DNA of 60,727 bases from Deltaproteobacteria bacterium (GTDB lineage Bacteria > Desulfobacterota > Desulfobaccia > Desulfobaccales > 0-14-0-80-60-11): assembly GCA_030018495.1 (NCBI GenBank), contig JASEFS010000021.1, forward strand, positions 1-60,727, read 5' to 3'. The notes under the pieces are model-generated. The model saw nothing but the letters and a program-made list of their open reading frames with translations, was not told the DNA's origin and made no database searches. Shown here in pieces: positions 1-8,352 of the stretch; the first letter of the stretch is position 1; each line of letters begins with the position of its first letter. A program made the position numbers and the translations under genes.

Positions 1-200
1 GAGCGGGGTTGGGAAACGGGGCACGCTGGCCACCGCGCCCATCCTCGACTCTACGGTGTAGGAAAATACTCAGTGGCCTGATAAATCTCAAGCGTTAATG
101 CATGACTCTTTTGCCAAACTTTGAGATTGCGGAAATCCTGCATTTTGTCCTCAAAAGAAATGAATTTTAAAACTGATAGCTGATAGCTGATAGCTGATAG
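1..200. other. Left-edge intergenic stretch, no gene seen
   Basis: I see no convincing coding region here. A KorD-type gene is often followed directly by the alpha subunit of the oxidoreductase, but no such start is visible downstream of the ferredoxin within the window. The right end of the stretch is a heptamer array (173-203). Confidence 0.5.
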
Positions 201-203
201 CTA
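173..203. repeat. Heptamer array CTGATAG x4, running into a stop codon
   Basis: Four exact tandem copies of CTGATAG starting at 173, followed by CTA, which is the TAG stop codon of the minus-strand ferredoxin gene. One of nine period-7 arrays in the window. Confidence 0.9.
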
Positions 204-515
204 ATCCGCCTCCTCTTTGGGCTTCTCGGCCAAACACTCCCTCACGCTGATGGCGAAATCCGGACAGTGCAGTTCGCACCAGCCGCAGCCGGTGCAGCTT
301 TCGGCATCGGCCACCACCGGGTTGCCCTCTTCATCCAGGGAAAGGCACTTTCGGGGGCAAAAGGCCGCGCAGATGCCGCAGGCCTTGCACCAGGCGCGGT
401 AGATATCGATCTCAAAATGCTTTTTGGGCTCGGCCGCCTCAGGCCGGGGAGCGGCCTCCGGACTCGAGGGCTCGCTGCCTTTGGCGACTTTTTCGATTCG
501 GGTTCGATCAGGCAT
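201..515 (-). CDS. 2[4Fe-4S] ferredoxin, KorD/VorD-like delta subunit
   Basis: A 104-residue protein with a Pro/Glu/Ala-rich N-terminal arm (about residues 1-33) and two four-cysteine cluster motifs, CKACGICAAFCP and CTGCGWCELHCP. The spacing and the IDIYRAWCKACG-type sequence match the delta subunit of 2-oxoacid:ferredoxin oxidoreductases, which carries electrons from the catalytic subunits. Its ATG overlaps the stop of the upstream P-type ATPase (ATGCCTGA), so translation is probably coupled. No catalytic alpha, beta or gamma subunit is visible in the window, so it could be an orphan ferredoxin. Confidence 0.85.
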   Translation of the reverse strand: MPDRTRIEKVAKGSEPSSPEAAPRPEAAEPKKHFEIDIYRAWCKACGICAAFCPRKCLSLDEEGNPVVADAESCTGCGWCELHCPDFAISVRECLAEKPKEEAD

Positions 516-3447
516 ATTCAGCCATTGCCCTCCTGGCTTCGGCCCGGCGCTGGGCCCACCTTCTCAAGGCTTTGTCGATTTCCACCACCAGAATCACCGA
601 AACGCTGATCCCCAAAATCAAGGCCCAGTCGTAAAGGGTCAAGGGGCCGGTGCGGAAGACCCACTGTAAAGGAGGCGCGTAGATGAACGCCACTTGGGCC
701 AAGGTGGCGGCAAACAGGGCATAGAGCAAAAACGGATTGCTGAAAGGGCTGATGGTAAAAGCAGACTGGTATTCCGAGCGGCTGTTCCAGCATTGGAAGA
801 ACTGGAAAAAAACCATGGTGGTGACCGCCAGGGTGCGGGCATGGTCCACGCTGCCGCCGTTTTTGAGGCCGTACAGAAACATCGCCACCGTGCCCAGGGA
901 GATGAGGGACCCCACCAGAATAGTCCTTTGTACCAGCAGGAAGGACATGATGCCTTCTTTGGGGTCCCTGGGAGGACGCCGCTCGATGTCCTTTTCCCCG
1001 GGTTCGAAGGCCAGGGCCACATCCTGCAGGCCGTTGGTCACCAGGTTGATCCACAAGAGCTGGGCCGGCAGAAAAGGCAAGGGCAAGCCCATGATCACCG
1101 TGCCGATTATGGTCAGGATGGCGGCTATGCCGGTGGGGATGAGGAAAAACGTGACCTTGCGGATATTATCGAACACCACCCGGCCTTCTTTGACCGCGGC
1201 GAAAATACTGGCGAAATTGTCATCCGCGATGACCATGTCAGAGGCTTCCTTGGCCACATCGGTGCCGCTCTTGCCCATGGCCACGCCGATATGGGCGGCC
1301 TTCAGGGCCGGGGCGTCGTTGACGCCGTCACCGGTTACCGCCACGATCTCCCCGTGTTCCACCAACTGCTTGACAATGCGCAGCTTGTGCTCCGGCGCCA
1401 CCCGGGCGAAGACGTTTACCTTTTTCACCAGGCGGAACAAATCCTCGTCGCTCATCTCCTCCAATTGTCTGCCGGTGAGCACCCGGGCCGTTTCGGCTGC
1501 CTCGGCTCGGTGCACGATGGCCATGATGACATTTTTCACCAAGTTGAAAAACTCGGCATCGTCTTTGGGAATTTGGTGGTTTCTGGTTTCCTTCTTGGCA
1601 TCCTCCTTGACGATGCCGGCTTTCTCTGCCAAAGTGGCGGTCATTTCCGTGAAAAGCTCGAACAGTTCTTCGTCGCTCAACTCCTTTATATCACCGCGCT
1701 CCGCCCCCTTGCGGACATTGCCGATAATGCCCAGGTGCTTGGCAATGGCCTCCGCGGTGATGGCGTGATCGCCGGTTATCATCTTCACCTTGACCCCCGC
1801 CTTTTTGCAGCCGGCCACGGCCTCAACGGCCTCCGGCCGGGGAGGGTCCATCATCCCCTGCAGGCCGGCGAAAACCAGGTCTGTTTGCAGATCTTCGGCT
1901 TTCAACTCGCGGTAATCGGGGGGCATCTCCCGGTAAGCCATAGCCAGGACCCTAAGCCCGTCCCGGGCGAAGTTGTTGGCGATCTTGGGGATCTTCTGCC
2001 ACCGCACCCAGCCGGAGGGCTCCTCCTGTTTCATGCGGCAAGACAGGCAGATATCCAACAGTTTCTCCGGCGCGCCCTTGACGAAGATGTAATTTTTCCC
2101 CTCCCCGCGGTGCAAAGTGGCCATGTAGCCCCGCTCCGACTCAAAGGGAATTATGCCGATCTGGGGGTATTTTTCCTGTTCTTCCTCCGGGTCCAGTCCG
2201 GCCTTTATGGCCGACACCAGCAAGGCGCCTTCGGTGGGGTCCCCTTCCACGCGGTAGCGCCCCTCCTCTTCGTAGAGATGGGATTCATTACACAACATTC
2301 CGATGCGGAAAAGCATCTGCAGACCGGGGCTTTCTTTCGGGTCGACGGCCATCCACTGCTTGAGTATTTCCCCTTCGGGGTCATAGCCGGCCCCGGTGAG
2401 TTCATAGACGTCCTCGCCGTCATAAACCAGCTTCACCGTCATTTCATTTTTGGTGAGGGTGCCGGTCTTATCCGAGCAGATCACCGTAGTGCTTCCCAGG
2501 GTTTCCACCGCGGGCAGTTTACGGATGATGGCGTTGCGCCGGGCCATGCGCGCCACGCTGATGGCCAGGGTGATGGTTACTACGATGGGCAGGCCCTCAG
2601 GGATGGTGGCCACGGCTGCAGCCACCGCGGTCATGAACATGTCGCGGGGGCTTTCGCCCACCAGCAGACCCAAGCCGAACAGTACGCCCGCGGCAACCAG
2701 GATGACGAGCCCGATGATGTTGGCGAAGCGGTCAAATTTTTTCTGAAGCGGCGCCCGGGTGACCCCGATCTCCTTCACTTCTTCGGCAATGGTGCCCAGC
2801 TCTGAACGGGAGCCGGTTGCCACCACCACGCCCCGACCCCGGCCCGTAGCCACGATAGTCCCCATGAACACCATGTTTTTCTGATCCCCCGGCGTCAAAT
2901 GACCCTCCGCTTTGATGGGTTCCGGGGTTTTGTCCACCGGCAGGGATTCTCCCGTGAGGAGCGACTCGTCCACCCTCAATTCCACGGTCTTGATGAGCCT
3001 GAGGTCGGCCGGGACCTTGCCCCCCGACTCCAAAAGCACTACATCGCCGGGGACGAGTTCCTCGCTGTTGATCTCCTTTTCCCTGCCGTCCCGGATAACC
3101 CTGGCTTTGGGGACCACCATCCGCTTAAGGGCCCGGACGCTTTCTTCCGCCTTAAATTCCTGGAAATAGCCGACAATGGCGTTCAACAATATAACCGCCA
3201 GGATTACCCCCATGTCCTTGTATTCTTTTAGGAATCCAGTGACCACGGCGGCAAGCATCAGGATATAAATGAGAGGGCTGGCGAACTGATCCAGGATGAT
3301 TTTCAGCCGGCTGATGCCTTCGTCTTCGGCGAGCTTGTTGGGGCCGTACTCCTTCAGGCGGACGCCGATTTCCTCGTCTTTGAGGCCGTGCTCCGAGGTG
3401 CCCAGGCGGTCTAAAACTTCATTAATTTCCAGCTTGTACCAATCCAA
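508..3447 (-). CDS. P-type cation-transporting ATPase (type II)
   Basis: A 979-residue ATP-driven membrane cation pump. Visible in order: N-terminal actuator region; TGES loop (LLTGES); PEGLP in the fourth membrane segment; phosphorylation site DKTGTLT; GDGVNDAPALKAA hinge; a C-terminal membrane block. Start is TTG at 3447, preceded by GGAGG at good spacing. Two oddities: about 80 extra residues between KHLGI (about residue 565) and VLTGRQLEEMSDEDL (about 650), and the membrane-6 motif reads NLVTNG where calcium pumps usually have NLVTDG. The ion is therefore uncertain. It is translationally coupled to the ferredoxin downstream. Confidence 0.93.
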   Translation of the reverse strand: MDWYKLEINEVLDRLGTSEHGLKDEEIGVRLKEYGPNKLAEDEGISRLKIILDQFASPLIYILMLAAVVTGFLKEYKDMGVILAVILLNAIVGYFQEFKAEESVRALKRMVVPKARVIRDGREKEINSEELVPGDVVLLESGGKVPADLRLIKTVELRVDESLLTGESLPVDKTPEPIKAEGHLTPGDQKNMVFMGTIVATGRGRGVVVATGSRSELGTIAEEVKEIGVTRAPLQKKFDRFANIIGLVILVAAGVLFGLGLLVGESPRDMFMTAVAAAVATIPEGLPIVVTITLAISVARMARRNAIIRKLPAVETLGSTTVICSDKTGTLTKNEMTVKLVYDGEDVYELTGAGYDPEGEILKQWMAVDPKESPGLQMLFRIGMLCNESHLYEEEGRYRVEGDPTEGALLVSAIKAGLDPEEEQEKYPQIGIIPFESERGYMATLHRGEGKNYIFVKGAPEKLLDICLSCRMKQEEPSGWVRWQKIPKIANNFARDGLRVLAMAYREMPPDYRELKAEDLQTDLVFAGLQGMMDPPRPEAVEAVAGCKKAGVKVKMITGDHAITAEAIAKHLGIIGNVRKGAERGDIKELSDEELFELFTEMTATLAEKAGIVKEDAKKETRNHQIPKDDAEFFNLVKNVIMAIVHRAEAAETARVLTGRQLEEMSDEDLFRLVKKVNVFARVAPEHKLRIVKQLVEHGEIVAVTGDGVNDAPALKAAHIGVAMGKSGTDVAKEASDMVIADDNFASIFAAVKEGRVVFDNIRKVTFFLIPTGIAAILTIIGTVIMGLPLPFLPAQLLWINLVTNGLQDVALAFEPGEKDIERRPPRDPKEGIMSFLLVQRTILVGSLISLGTVAMFLYGLKNGGSVDHARTLAVTTMVFFQFFQCWNSRSEYQSAFTISPFSNPFLLYALFAATLAQVAFIYAPPLQWVFRTGPLTLYDWALILGISVSVILVVEIDKALRRWAQRRAEARRAMAEYA

Positions 3448-3590
3448 GTCAAACCTCCAGATGATCGTTATCTTTCAAATTTAGGCCTCGCCGGCGCCTT
3501 TGTCACGCGGGTCCGATTCGATTTTGCTGCTGGCCGATGCCTGCGATCAGAAACGATGATTCCGGAGATTATATTTTCCAGGGGCATATC

Positions 3591-4163
3591 CTATCCCTTT
3601 TGCCGCTTCAAAAAGTTTTGCAAAATATGAATCCCTTCGTTGGTCAGGATGGACTCGGGGTGAAACTGCACCCCGAAGATCGAGAATTCCCGGTGCCTGA
3701 GCCCCATGATTTCCCCCACCGCGGTTTGGGCCGATACCTGCAGGCAGTCCGGCAGGGAGTCCCGTTCCACGATGAGGGAATGGTAGCGGGTGGCCTCGAA
3801 GGGGGATGGGATGCCCTGAAAAACATCCTTGCCGTCATGATAGATCAAGGACGTTTTGCCGTGCATCAGGCGGGGGGACCGGACGATCCGGCCGCCGAAC
3901 GCCGCGCCGATGGCCTGGTGCCCCAGGCACACCCCCAGGATGGGGACCCGGCCGGCAAAGTGCCGGATGGCGGCCACGGAAATCCCCGCTTCGCCGGGGG
4001 AGCAGGGCCCGGGGGAGATGACCAGGTGCGTCAGGCCTACTCGCTCCAGGCCTTCCAAATCGACTTGGTCATTGCGGAATACCCGGACCTGCGACCCCAA
4101 CTGCCCCAGGTACTGGACTAGATTGTACGTGAACGAATCGTAATTATCTATCATTACTAACAT
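3591..4163 (-). CDS. trpG: Anthranilate synthase glutaminase (TrpG/PabA)
   Basis: A 190-residue class I glutamine amidotransferase: [11 protein letters not shown] start region, oxyanion strand [11 protein letters not shown], nucleophile motif GVCLGHQ and C-terminal FHPES with the catalytic His and Glu. It supplies ammonia from glutamine to the TrpE subunit for anthranilate, or to PabB for aminodeoxychorismate if shared. It lies downstream of trpE on the same strand, but about 480 bp of repeats separate them, unusual for such a pair. The start could be ATG 4163 or the internal ATG at 4154. Confidence 0.93.
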   Translation of the reverse strand: MLVMIDNYDSFTYNLVQYLGQLGSQVRVFRNDQVDLEGLERVGLTHLVISPGPCSPGEAGISVAAIRHFAGRVPILGVCLGHQAIGAAFGGRIVRSPRLMHGKTSLIYHDGKDVFQGIPSPFEATRYHSLIVERDSLPDCLQVSAQTAVGEIMGLRHREFSIFGVQFHPESILTNEGIHILQNFLKRQKG

Positions 4164-4176
4164 ATCAAGCCCCTTG

Positions 4177-4295
4177 GCTTTCAGCTTTCAGCTTTCAGCT
4201 CTCAGCAATCGGCTCTCAGCAGTCAGCGGTCAGCAGTCAGCAGTCAGAAGAAGCAAGCTGTAAGCTTAAAGCTTTAAGCAGTAAGCTTTAAGTAA
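4177..4295. repeat. Long drifting heptamer array upstream of trpG
   Basis: Seventeen consecutive 7-nt units in strict phase: GCTTTCA x3, GCTCTCA, GCAATCG, GCTCTCA, GCAGTCA-type units, then TAAGCTT/AAAGCTT-type units. The unit changes along the array but the 7-nt register does not slip. It sits in the trpE-trpG gap. Confidence 0.85.
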
Positions 4296-4477
4296 GGTGC
4301 GCCGCCCCTTGGGCTGTAAACATTGAGCCACAATCCTCGATCTTCAGCAGTTAGTGGTCAGCTATCGTTTAAACAATTATCCTTGTTTCTTCGCATTTGG
4401 CGGCGGCCGCCGGCCGCCCTGGGTTTGCCGGTCAGCTTCCCGGCCGGCGGGCCATGCCGGCACATTTTCCCTGGAGC

Positions 4478-4521
4478 GGCGTGATTCATCACGCCTTTTG
4501 AGGGCGCCATGAATGGCGCCC
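4478..4521. repeat. Tandem-hairpin repeat, copy 1
   Basis: Two adjacent perfect palindromes: GGCGTGATTCATCACGCC (4478-4495) and GGGCGCCATGAATGGCGCCC (4502-4521), then CCTACA. Related pairs lie near 14815-14856 and at 15744-15787. Confidence 0.8.
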
Positions 4522-4569
4522 CCTACAAATGGGTAGCACGATAGCCCGGGCAACCTTTTCACCCAAAAC

Positions 4570-4646
4570 CTGACCCCTGGCCCCTGCCCCCTGCCCCCTA
4601 ACCCCTGGCCCCTGATCCCCGGCCCCTGATCCCCGGCCCCTGCCTC
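4570..4646. repeat. Heptamer array abutting the trpE stop codon
   Basis: Eleven 7-nt units of the CTGGCCC / CTGCCCC / CTGATCC / CCGGCCC type in exact register. The array runs into the stop codon of trpE (complement of 4645-4647). Confidence 0.85.
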
Positions 4647-6123
4647 ACCAAAGTCCCTCTCCCGCCAGCTCCAGGGCCCGCATCAGGGCCATGGCCTTGT
4701 TCACGGTCTCCTGGTATTCCCGGCCGGGGTCGCTGTCGGCCACGATGCCCGCGCCCACCTGGAGGTAGACCCGCCCCTGGTGCACCGTAAAGCTCCGGAT
4801 AGTGATGCAGAAATCCATGTTGCCGGTAAAACCCAGGTATCCCACCGCGCCGGCATAAGGGCCCCGGCGGGTGGGCTCCAATTCCTCGATGATCTCCATG
4901 GCCCGCACTTTAGGCGCGCCGGTGACGGTGCCCGCGGGAAAGGTGGATTTGAGCAGGGATATGGCGTCCTGGTCCGGGGCCAGCCGCCCCTCCACCTGGG
5001 AAACAATGTGCATGACGTGAGAGTAGCGCTCCACCGTGAAGAGCTCCGGCACCCGGACGCTGCCGATTTCGGCCACTCGGCCCACGTCGTTTCTTCCCAA
5101 GTCCACCAGCATGATATGTTCGGCCCGCTCCTTGGGGTCGGCCAGGAGCTCTTCTTCCAGGGCCTGGTCCTCCTCCGGGGTTTTACCCCGGGGACGCGTG
5201 CCGGCAATGGGGCGGTAAACGATTTCCCGGTCTTCCAGACGCACCAGGATTTCGGGGGAGGCCCCCACCAGCTTGAGGTCGTCGCCCAGCTCCAGATAAA
5301 ACATATAGGGCGACGGGTTGATGCAGCGCAAAGCCCGGTAGAGGTCCAGGGAGTCGCCTTTAAGCGGCGTATTGAAACATTGGGACAACACCACCTGAAT
5401 GACGTCGCCCGCGGCGATGTACTCCTTGGAACGGACCACCATGGCTTCAAACTCTTCCCGGCTGAGGTTGGCGGCAAGCTTGACCCGCTCTCCCGGAGAG
5501 GAGGGCTCGGCCTGCGGCACCGGCTGGCGCAGGCGGCTGATGATGGCGTGGATGTCGGCCACGGCCTGGTCGTACTGCTCCTGCAAAGGCATGTCGTTGT
5601 CCCGGTGCACCAGGACCAGCACCTTGATGGTTTGCCGCAGGTTGTCGAAAATCAATAAATTGTCGGCCAGGATCAGGCGGGCTTCGGGCATGGCCAGCCG
5701 CGGGGTCAACTGCGGCAGGCGCTCGATATAGCGCACCATGTCATAGCCCAAAAAACCAACCAGGCCCCCCCAGAAACGGGGCAGGCCCTCCGCCGGCGCG
5801 GCGCTGAATTCCGTCAGCACCCGGCGCAGATGTTCAAAGGGCTCAAGGCCCGGGTCCAGGATTTCCAGAGTGCCCCGGCGCCTGAGGCTGGCTTCCTGGT
5901 CCTTGACCTGAAAGATCAAGGACGGCTTGAATCCGAGGAAACTAAAGCGCCCCCATTTTTCGCCGCCTTCCACGCTCTCCAAAAGAAAGGAAGGCTCCCG
6001 GTTCCTGAGCTTCTTGTAAGCCGACACCGGGGTTTCCAAGTCCCCTAAAATCTCCCGGTACACCGGGATGATATTGCCCTGCTGTGCGAGTTTGCGAAAT
6101 CCGGCAAAATCCGGCACCACCAT
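4645..6123 (-). CDS. trpE: Anthranilate synthase component I
   Basis: A 492-residue chorismate-utilising enzyme that makes anthranilate from chorismate and ammonia. It has an N-terminal regulatory/tryptophan-binding-type domain (LLESVEGGEKWGRFSFLG) and a C-terminal catalytic domain with IAGTRPRG, the DLGRNDVGRV motif, TFPAGTVTGAPK and GAVGYLGF, all typical of TrpE. Full length for the family. Start ATG 6123 is preceded by GGAG. A leader with two terminator hairpins lies upstream, suggesting transcription attenuation by tryptophan supply. PabB is the main alternative, but the leader favours trpE. Confidence 0.95.
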   Translation of the reverse strand: MVVPDFAGFRKLAQQGNIIPVYREILGDLETPVSAYKKLRNREPSFLLESVEGGEKWGRFSFLGFKPSLIFQVKDQEASLRRRGTLEILDPGLEPFEHLRRVLTEFSAAPAEGLPRFWGGLVGFLGYDMVRYIERLPQLTPRLAMPEARLILADNLLIFDNLRQTIKVLVLVHRDNDMPLQEQYDQAVADIHAIISRLRQPVPQAEPSSPGERVKLAANLSREEFEAMVVRSKEYIAAGDVIQVVLSQCFNTPLKGDSLDLYRALRCINPSPYMFYLELGDDLKLVGASPEILVRLEDREIVYRPIAGTRPRGKTPEEDQALEEELLADPKERAEHIMLVDLGRNDVGRVAEIGSVRVPELFTVERYSHVMHIVSQVEGRLAPDQDAISLLKSTFPAGTVTGAPKVRAMEIIEELEPTRRGPYAGAVGYLGFTGNMDFCITIRSFTVHQGRVYLQVGAGIVADSDPGREYQETVNKAMALMRALELAGEGLW

Positions 6124-6197
6124 AGGCTGCTCCGTCGGTTATAGTTTGATTCGGGGACAGGGGCTAACCGGCGCGGCCCCTGCCCTCCTATTTCGGG

Positions 6198-6251
6198 AGC
6201 ACAGGCATCTTGCCTGTGGAGTACAGGCTGGAAGCCAGTTCCTCCCGAGAT
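6198..6251. repeat. Composite two-hairpin repeat, copy 1
   Basis: Bounded by TCGGGAG and CTCCCGA and containing two stem-loops, CACAGGCATCTTGCCTGTG and an ACAGGCTGGAAGCC stem. The reverse complement aligns with the element at 13551-13607, so the same element occurs in opposite orientations. Confidence 0.8.
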
Positions 6252-6304
6252 AGTGAGATTCAGGAAAAGGCCGGGGATTTGACCCCTTGCCATCCCCAAT
6301 AACC

Positions 6305-6339
6305 AAAAAAGCCGTGCACCCTGTTCGGGCCACGGCTTT
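6305..6339 (-). terminator. Second hairpin in the trpE leader
   Basis: Nine-base-pair stem AAAGCCGTG / CACGGCTTT with a U-run on the minus-strand transcript. It lies between the main attenuator hairpin and trpE. Confidence 0.75.
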
Positions 6340-6348
6340 GCTTGCTTC

Positions 6349-6379
6349 AAAAAACCGGGGCCCCTCCGTGAGGGGCCCC
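6349..6379 (-). terminator. Attenuator-type terminator of the trp leader
   Basis: On the minus strand a perfect 9-bp stem GGGGCCCCT / AGGGGCCCC with loop CACGG is followed by GG and six T. The CCTCACGG segment of this hairpin is exactly complementary to CCGTGAGG about 35 nt upstream, which gives a mutually exclusive antiterminator. Confidence 0.8.
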
Positions 6380-6410
6380 AAAATTTAAACACCAGTCTGG
6401 CGGGCGCACC

Positions 6411-6461
6411 TCACGGCCTCAGGATACCACGCCACCAGCACCAGTTGCAGCCATTAATAAT
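6411..6461 (-). promoter_or_regulatory. trp leader with tryptophan-codon cluster
   Basis: Minus-strand reading gives Asn-Trp-Cys-Trp-Trp-Arg-Gly (TGG TGC TGG TGG at 6443-6432), ending at TGA (6413-6411) inside the antiterminator arm. This is the layout of a trp attenuation leader peptide. The Trp frame has no ATG, GTG or TTG between an upstream TAG and the Trp codons; only ATT/ATA could start it. A different frame has an ATG but no Trp codons. A perfect palindrome GCCATTA-T-TAATGGC (6450-6464) overlaps the leader start and could be an operator. Confidence 0.6.
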
Positions 6462-6475
6462 GGCATGAGATATTT

Positions 6476-6502
6476 TCTATACCACGGATTTATGTCTGTC
6501 AA
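6476..6502 (-). promoter_or_regulatory. Putative sigma-70 promoter for trpE
   Basis: TTGACA (complement of 6497-6502) and TATAGA (complement of 6476-6481) with a 15-bp spacer, slightly short. It would start transcription just before the leader. Confidence 0.5.
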
Positions 6503-6507
6503 TTAAT

Positions 6508-7569
6508 TTATGAAGTTTTTTGATGGTCTAAGTTCTTCCGGGAATCGGGAGGCGGCGCGTTTTCTCCCGGCGCTTCGGTGGTCACCGTCTCCGGCCGCCA
6601 CAATTTTTGTTCTTTGGTCTCCTCCTCGCGGTGCATGCAGGGCGAGAAGCCGCAGATAGGGCATACGGGCCGCTCGCAGGGGTCCAAGTGGATGAGGATG
6701 TCCGCACTGCCCTGGTAATGGGCGTTGAAAATGCGCTCCAATTCCTTGACTTCGCGGTGGGCTGCTTCCAGGGGCAGGTCCCGGGGGAGAATCAGGTGAA
6801 AGTCAATGAAGACTCCGCTTCCGGCCCGCCTGGCCCGGAGGCGGTGCACGTCGATCCAGAGCTCCTTGCGATGGGCCCGCAGGATGTCGGCGATTTCCTC
6901 CAGGAGGTCGGGGTCCGAGGCGTCCATGAGCCCGGCCGAAGATTCGTGCATCAACCGGGCCCCGATATGAAGGATATTCAAACCCACCAAAAGGGCCACT
7001 ACGCCGTCCAGCCAATACCAGCCGGTGAACAGGGCCACGGTCAGCCCCGCCAGGACGCCGACGGAGGTGTACACGTCGGTCAGGATGTGTTTGCCGTCCG
7101 CGACCAAGGCCAGGGAGCGGGTGCGGCGTCCCACCCGCACCAGTCCCGCGCCCAGGGCGAGATTCACCAAGCTTATACCCAAAAGCAGGAGCAGCCCCAC
7201 ATTCAGGTTGGGAAGTTCCTGAGGGGCGAAGAGACGGGACCAAGCCTGATAGAAGATGCCCAGGGCCGCCAGAACGATGAGGGCGCCTTCAAACCCTGCC
7301 GAAAAATACTCAATCTTGCCGTGGCCGTAGGGATGGGAGGGGTCCGGGCTCTTGGCCGCCAGGGAGATGCTCATGAGGGCAAAGGCCGAGGCCACCACGT
7401 TGATGATGGACTCCAGGGCATCGGAGAAGATGGCGGCGGAGCCGGTGAGCCAGTAAGCAAAAAATTTGCCGGCCATGAGAGCCGTGCCCGCCAGCAGGGA
7501 GACCAGAATGGCGATCAGACGCGTGCGCTGTTGTTCGAGGAATGCCGCTGGCAGGGACGCGGTCTCCAT
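6508..7569 (-). CDS. Cation diffusion facilitator family transporter
   Basis: A 353-residue inner-membrane divalent metal exporter. The membrane domain carries metal-site motifs SDALES (second segment) and HILTD (fifth), and HPYGHGKIEYFS between segments. A cytoplasmic regulatory domain follows (about residues 215-300). The C-terminal tail has a compact Cys/His cluster CERPVCPICGFSPCMH, not part of the standard fold, that may bind metal. Zn, Fe or Mn are plausible substrates; the sequence alone does not decide. Confidence 0.92.
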   Translation of the reverse strand: METASLPAAFLEQQRTRLIAILVSLLAGTALMAGKFFAYWLTGSAAIFSDALESIINVVASAFALMSISLAAKSPDPSHPYGHGKIEYFSAGFEGALIVLAALGIFYQAWSRLFAPQELPNLNVGLLLLLGISLVNLALGAGLVRVGRRTRSLALVADGKHILTDVYTSVGVLAGLTVALFTGWYWLDGVVALLVGLNILHIGARLMHESSAGLMDASDPDLLEEIADILRAHRKELWIDVHRLRARRAGSGVFIDFHLILPRDLPLEAAHREVKELERIFNAHYQGSADILIHLDPCERPVCPICGFSPCMHREEETKEQKLWRPETVTTEAPGENAPPPDSRKNLDHQKTS

Positions 7570-7607
7570 TACGCATCCTAAACGAAAATCAACCCCGAGG
7601 AATAGTC

Positions 7608-8261
7608 TTACAGCTTTGCCAGCCGTTTGGCCAAAACTTCGGCATTGAAGAAGAGGTCCTGAACTTCGGTGGGCGTCAGCCCCGCGCCTTGGGCCACGCG
7701 TTCGGCTTGGTCGCGGGTAATCAGGTCGCCGGGTGCGTGCGCGTCGGTGTTGACGACGAGGGCCGCGCCCGCTTCCCTGGCCGTCCTGACCACGTGGCCG
7801 TTGGTCAGGGAGTGGCCTTTGCGCGCCGAAATTTCCAGGAAAATGCCCCGCTCTTTTGCCAGGGCCGCTTCTTCCGAAGTGATGAGGCCGGGGTGGGACA
7901 GGATGTCAATGTCCGAGAGCAAAGCCGCCCTGTTGGTGCCCGGAGCCACCGGCTCTACCAGCGTCTCGCCGTGGACGACGATCAACGGCACGCCCAGTTG
8001 CCGGGCGCGTTTTACCAGATCGCGGATTTGGGCCGGCGGCACGTGGGTGAATTCCAGGCCGGGGATGAGGTAGGGCGGTTCGCCGTGGTTCAGGCTGTCA
8101 GCCGCGACCTTGAGCCGGGTGAAGACCTCTTCAAAATTTGAGGCATCCACGTGGTCGGTGATGCCCAGGTACCGGTAGCCCAAGACCTGGGCCCGGCGCC
8201 ACAGCTCCGCGGGAATGAGTTCGCCGTCGCTGTTTAAGGTGTGGGTGTGGAGGTCTATCAC
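7608..8261 (-). CDS. PHP-domain phosphoesterase (histidinol-phosphatase family)
   Basis: A roughly 217-residue PHP metallo-phosphoesterase with metal-ligand motifs DLHTHTLNSDGE at the N-terminus, ITDHVD, SHPGLI and NTDAHAPGD. Family members hydrolyse phosphate esters; the substrate here is unknown. I chose GTG 8261 because conservation begins at VIDLHTHT; the longer TTG start at 8300 would translate a heptamer array. That array begins 5 bp upstream of the GTG, so no ordinary ribosome-binding site is visible. Confidence 0.85.
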   Translation of the reverse strand: MIDLHTHTLNSDGELIPAELWRRAQVLGYRYLGITDHVDASNFEEVFTRLKVAADSLNHGEPPYLIPGLEFTHVPPAQIRDLVKRARQLGVPLIVVHGETLVEPVAPGTNRAALLSDIDILSHPGLITSEEAALAKERGIFLEISARKGHSLTNGHVVRTAREAGAALVVNTDAHAPGDLITRDQAERVAQGAGLTPTEVQDLFFNAEVLAKRLAKL

Positions 8262-8265
8262 TAGA

Positions 8266-8300
8266 GTGGCCGGTGGCCGGAGGCCAGTGATCAGGGCCAA
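8266..8300. repeat. Heptamer array immediately upstream of the PHP gene
   Basis: Five in-phase units: GTGGCCG, GTGGCCG, GAGGCCA, GTGATCA, GGGCCAA. It occupies the place where the Shine-Dalgarno sequence of the minus-strand PHP gene should be. Confidence 0.75.
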
Positions 8301-8324
8301 AAGTTTTCAGACGGAGCCTTAACT

Positions 8325-8352
8325 GGCCACTGACCACTAACCACTGACCACT
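8325..8352. repeat. Heptamer array entering the BFN stop codon
   Basis: Four units GGCCACT, GACCACT, AACCACT, GACCACT in register. The last overlaps the stop codon (8351-8353) of the minus-strand gene to its right. Confidence 0.8.

Noticed and set aside
173-203. Heptamer arrays as CRISPR
   Set aside because: Units are 7 nt with no spacers, and no cas genes are present.
694-2805. 703-codon open frame antisense to the ATPase
   Set aside because: The opposite frame of a GC-rich gene; no protein-like motifs, and the ATPase strand carries all conserved motifs.
6045-6392. 115-codon frame over the trpE start and leader
   Set aside because: It runs through terminator hairpins and a dispersed repeat; not protein-like.
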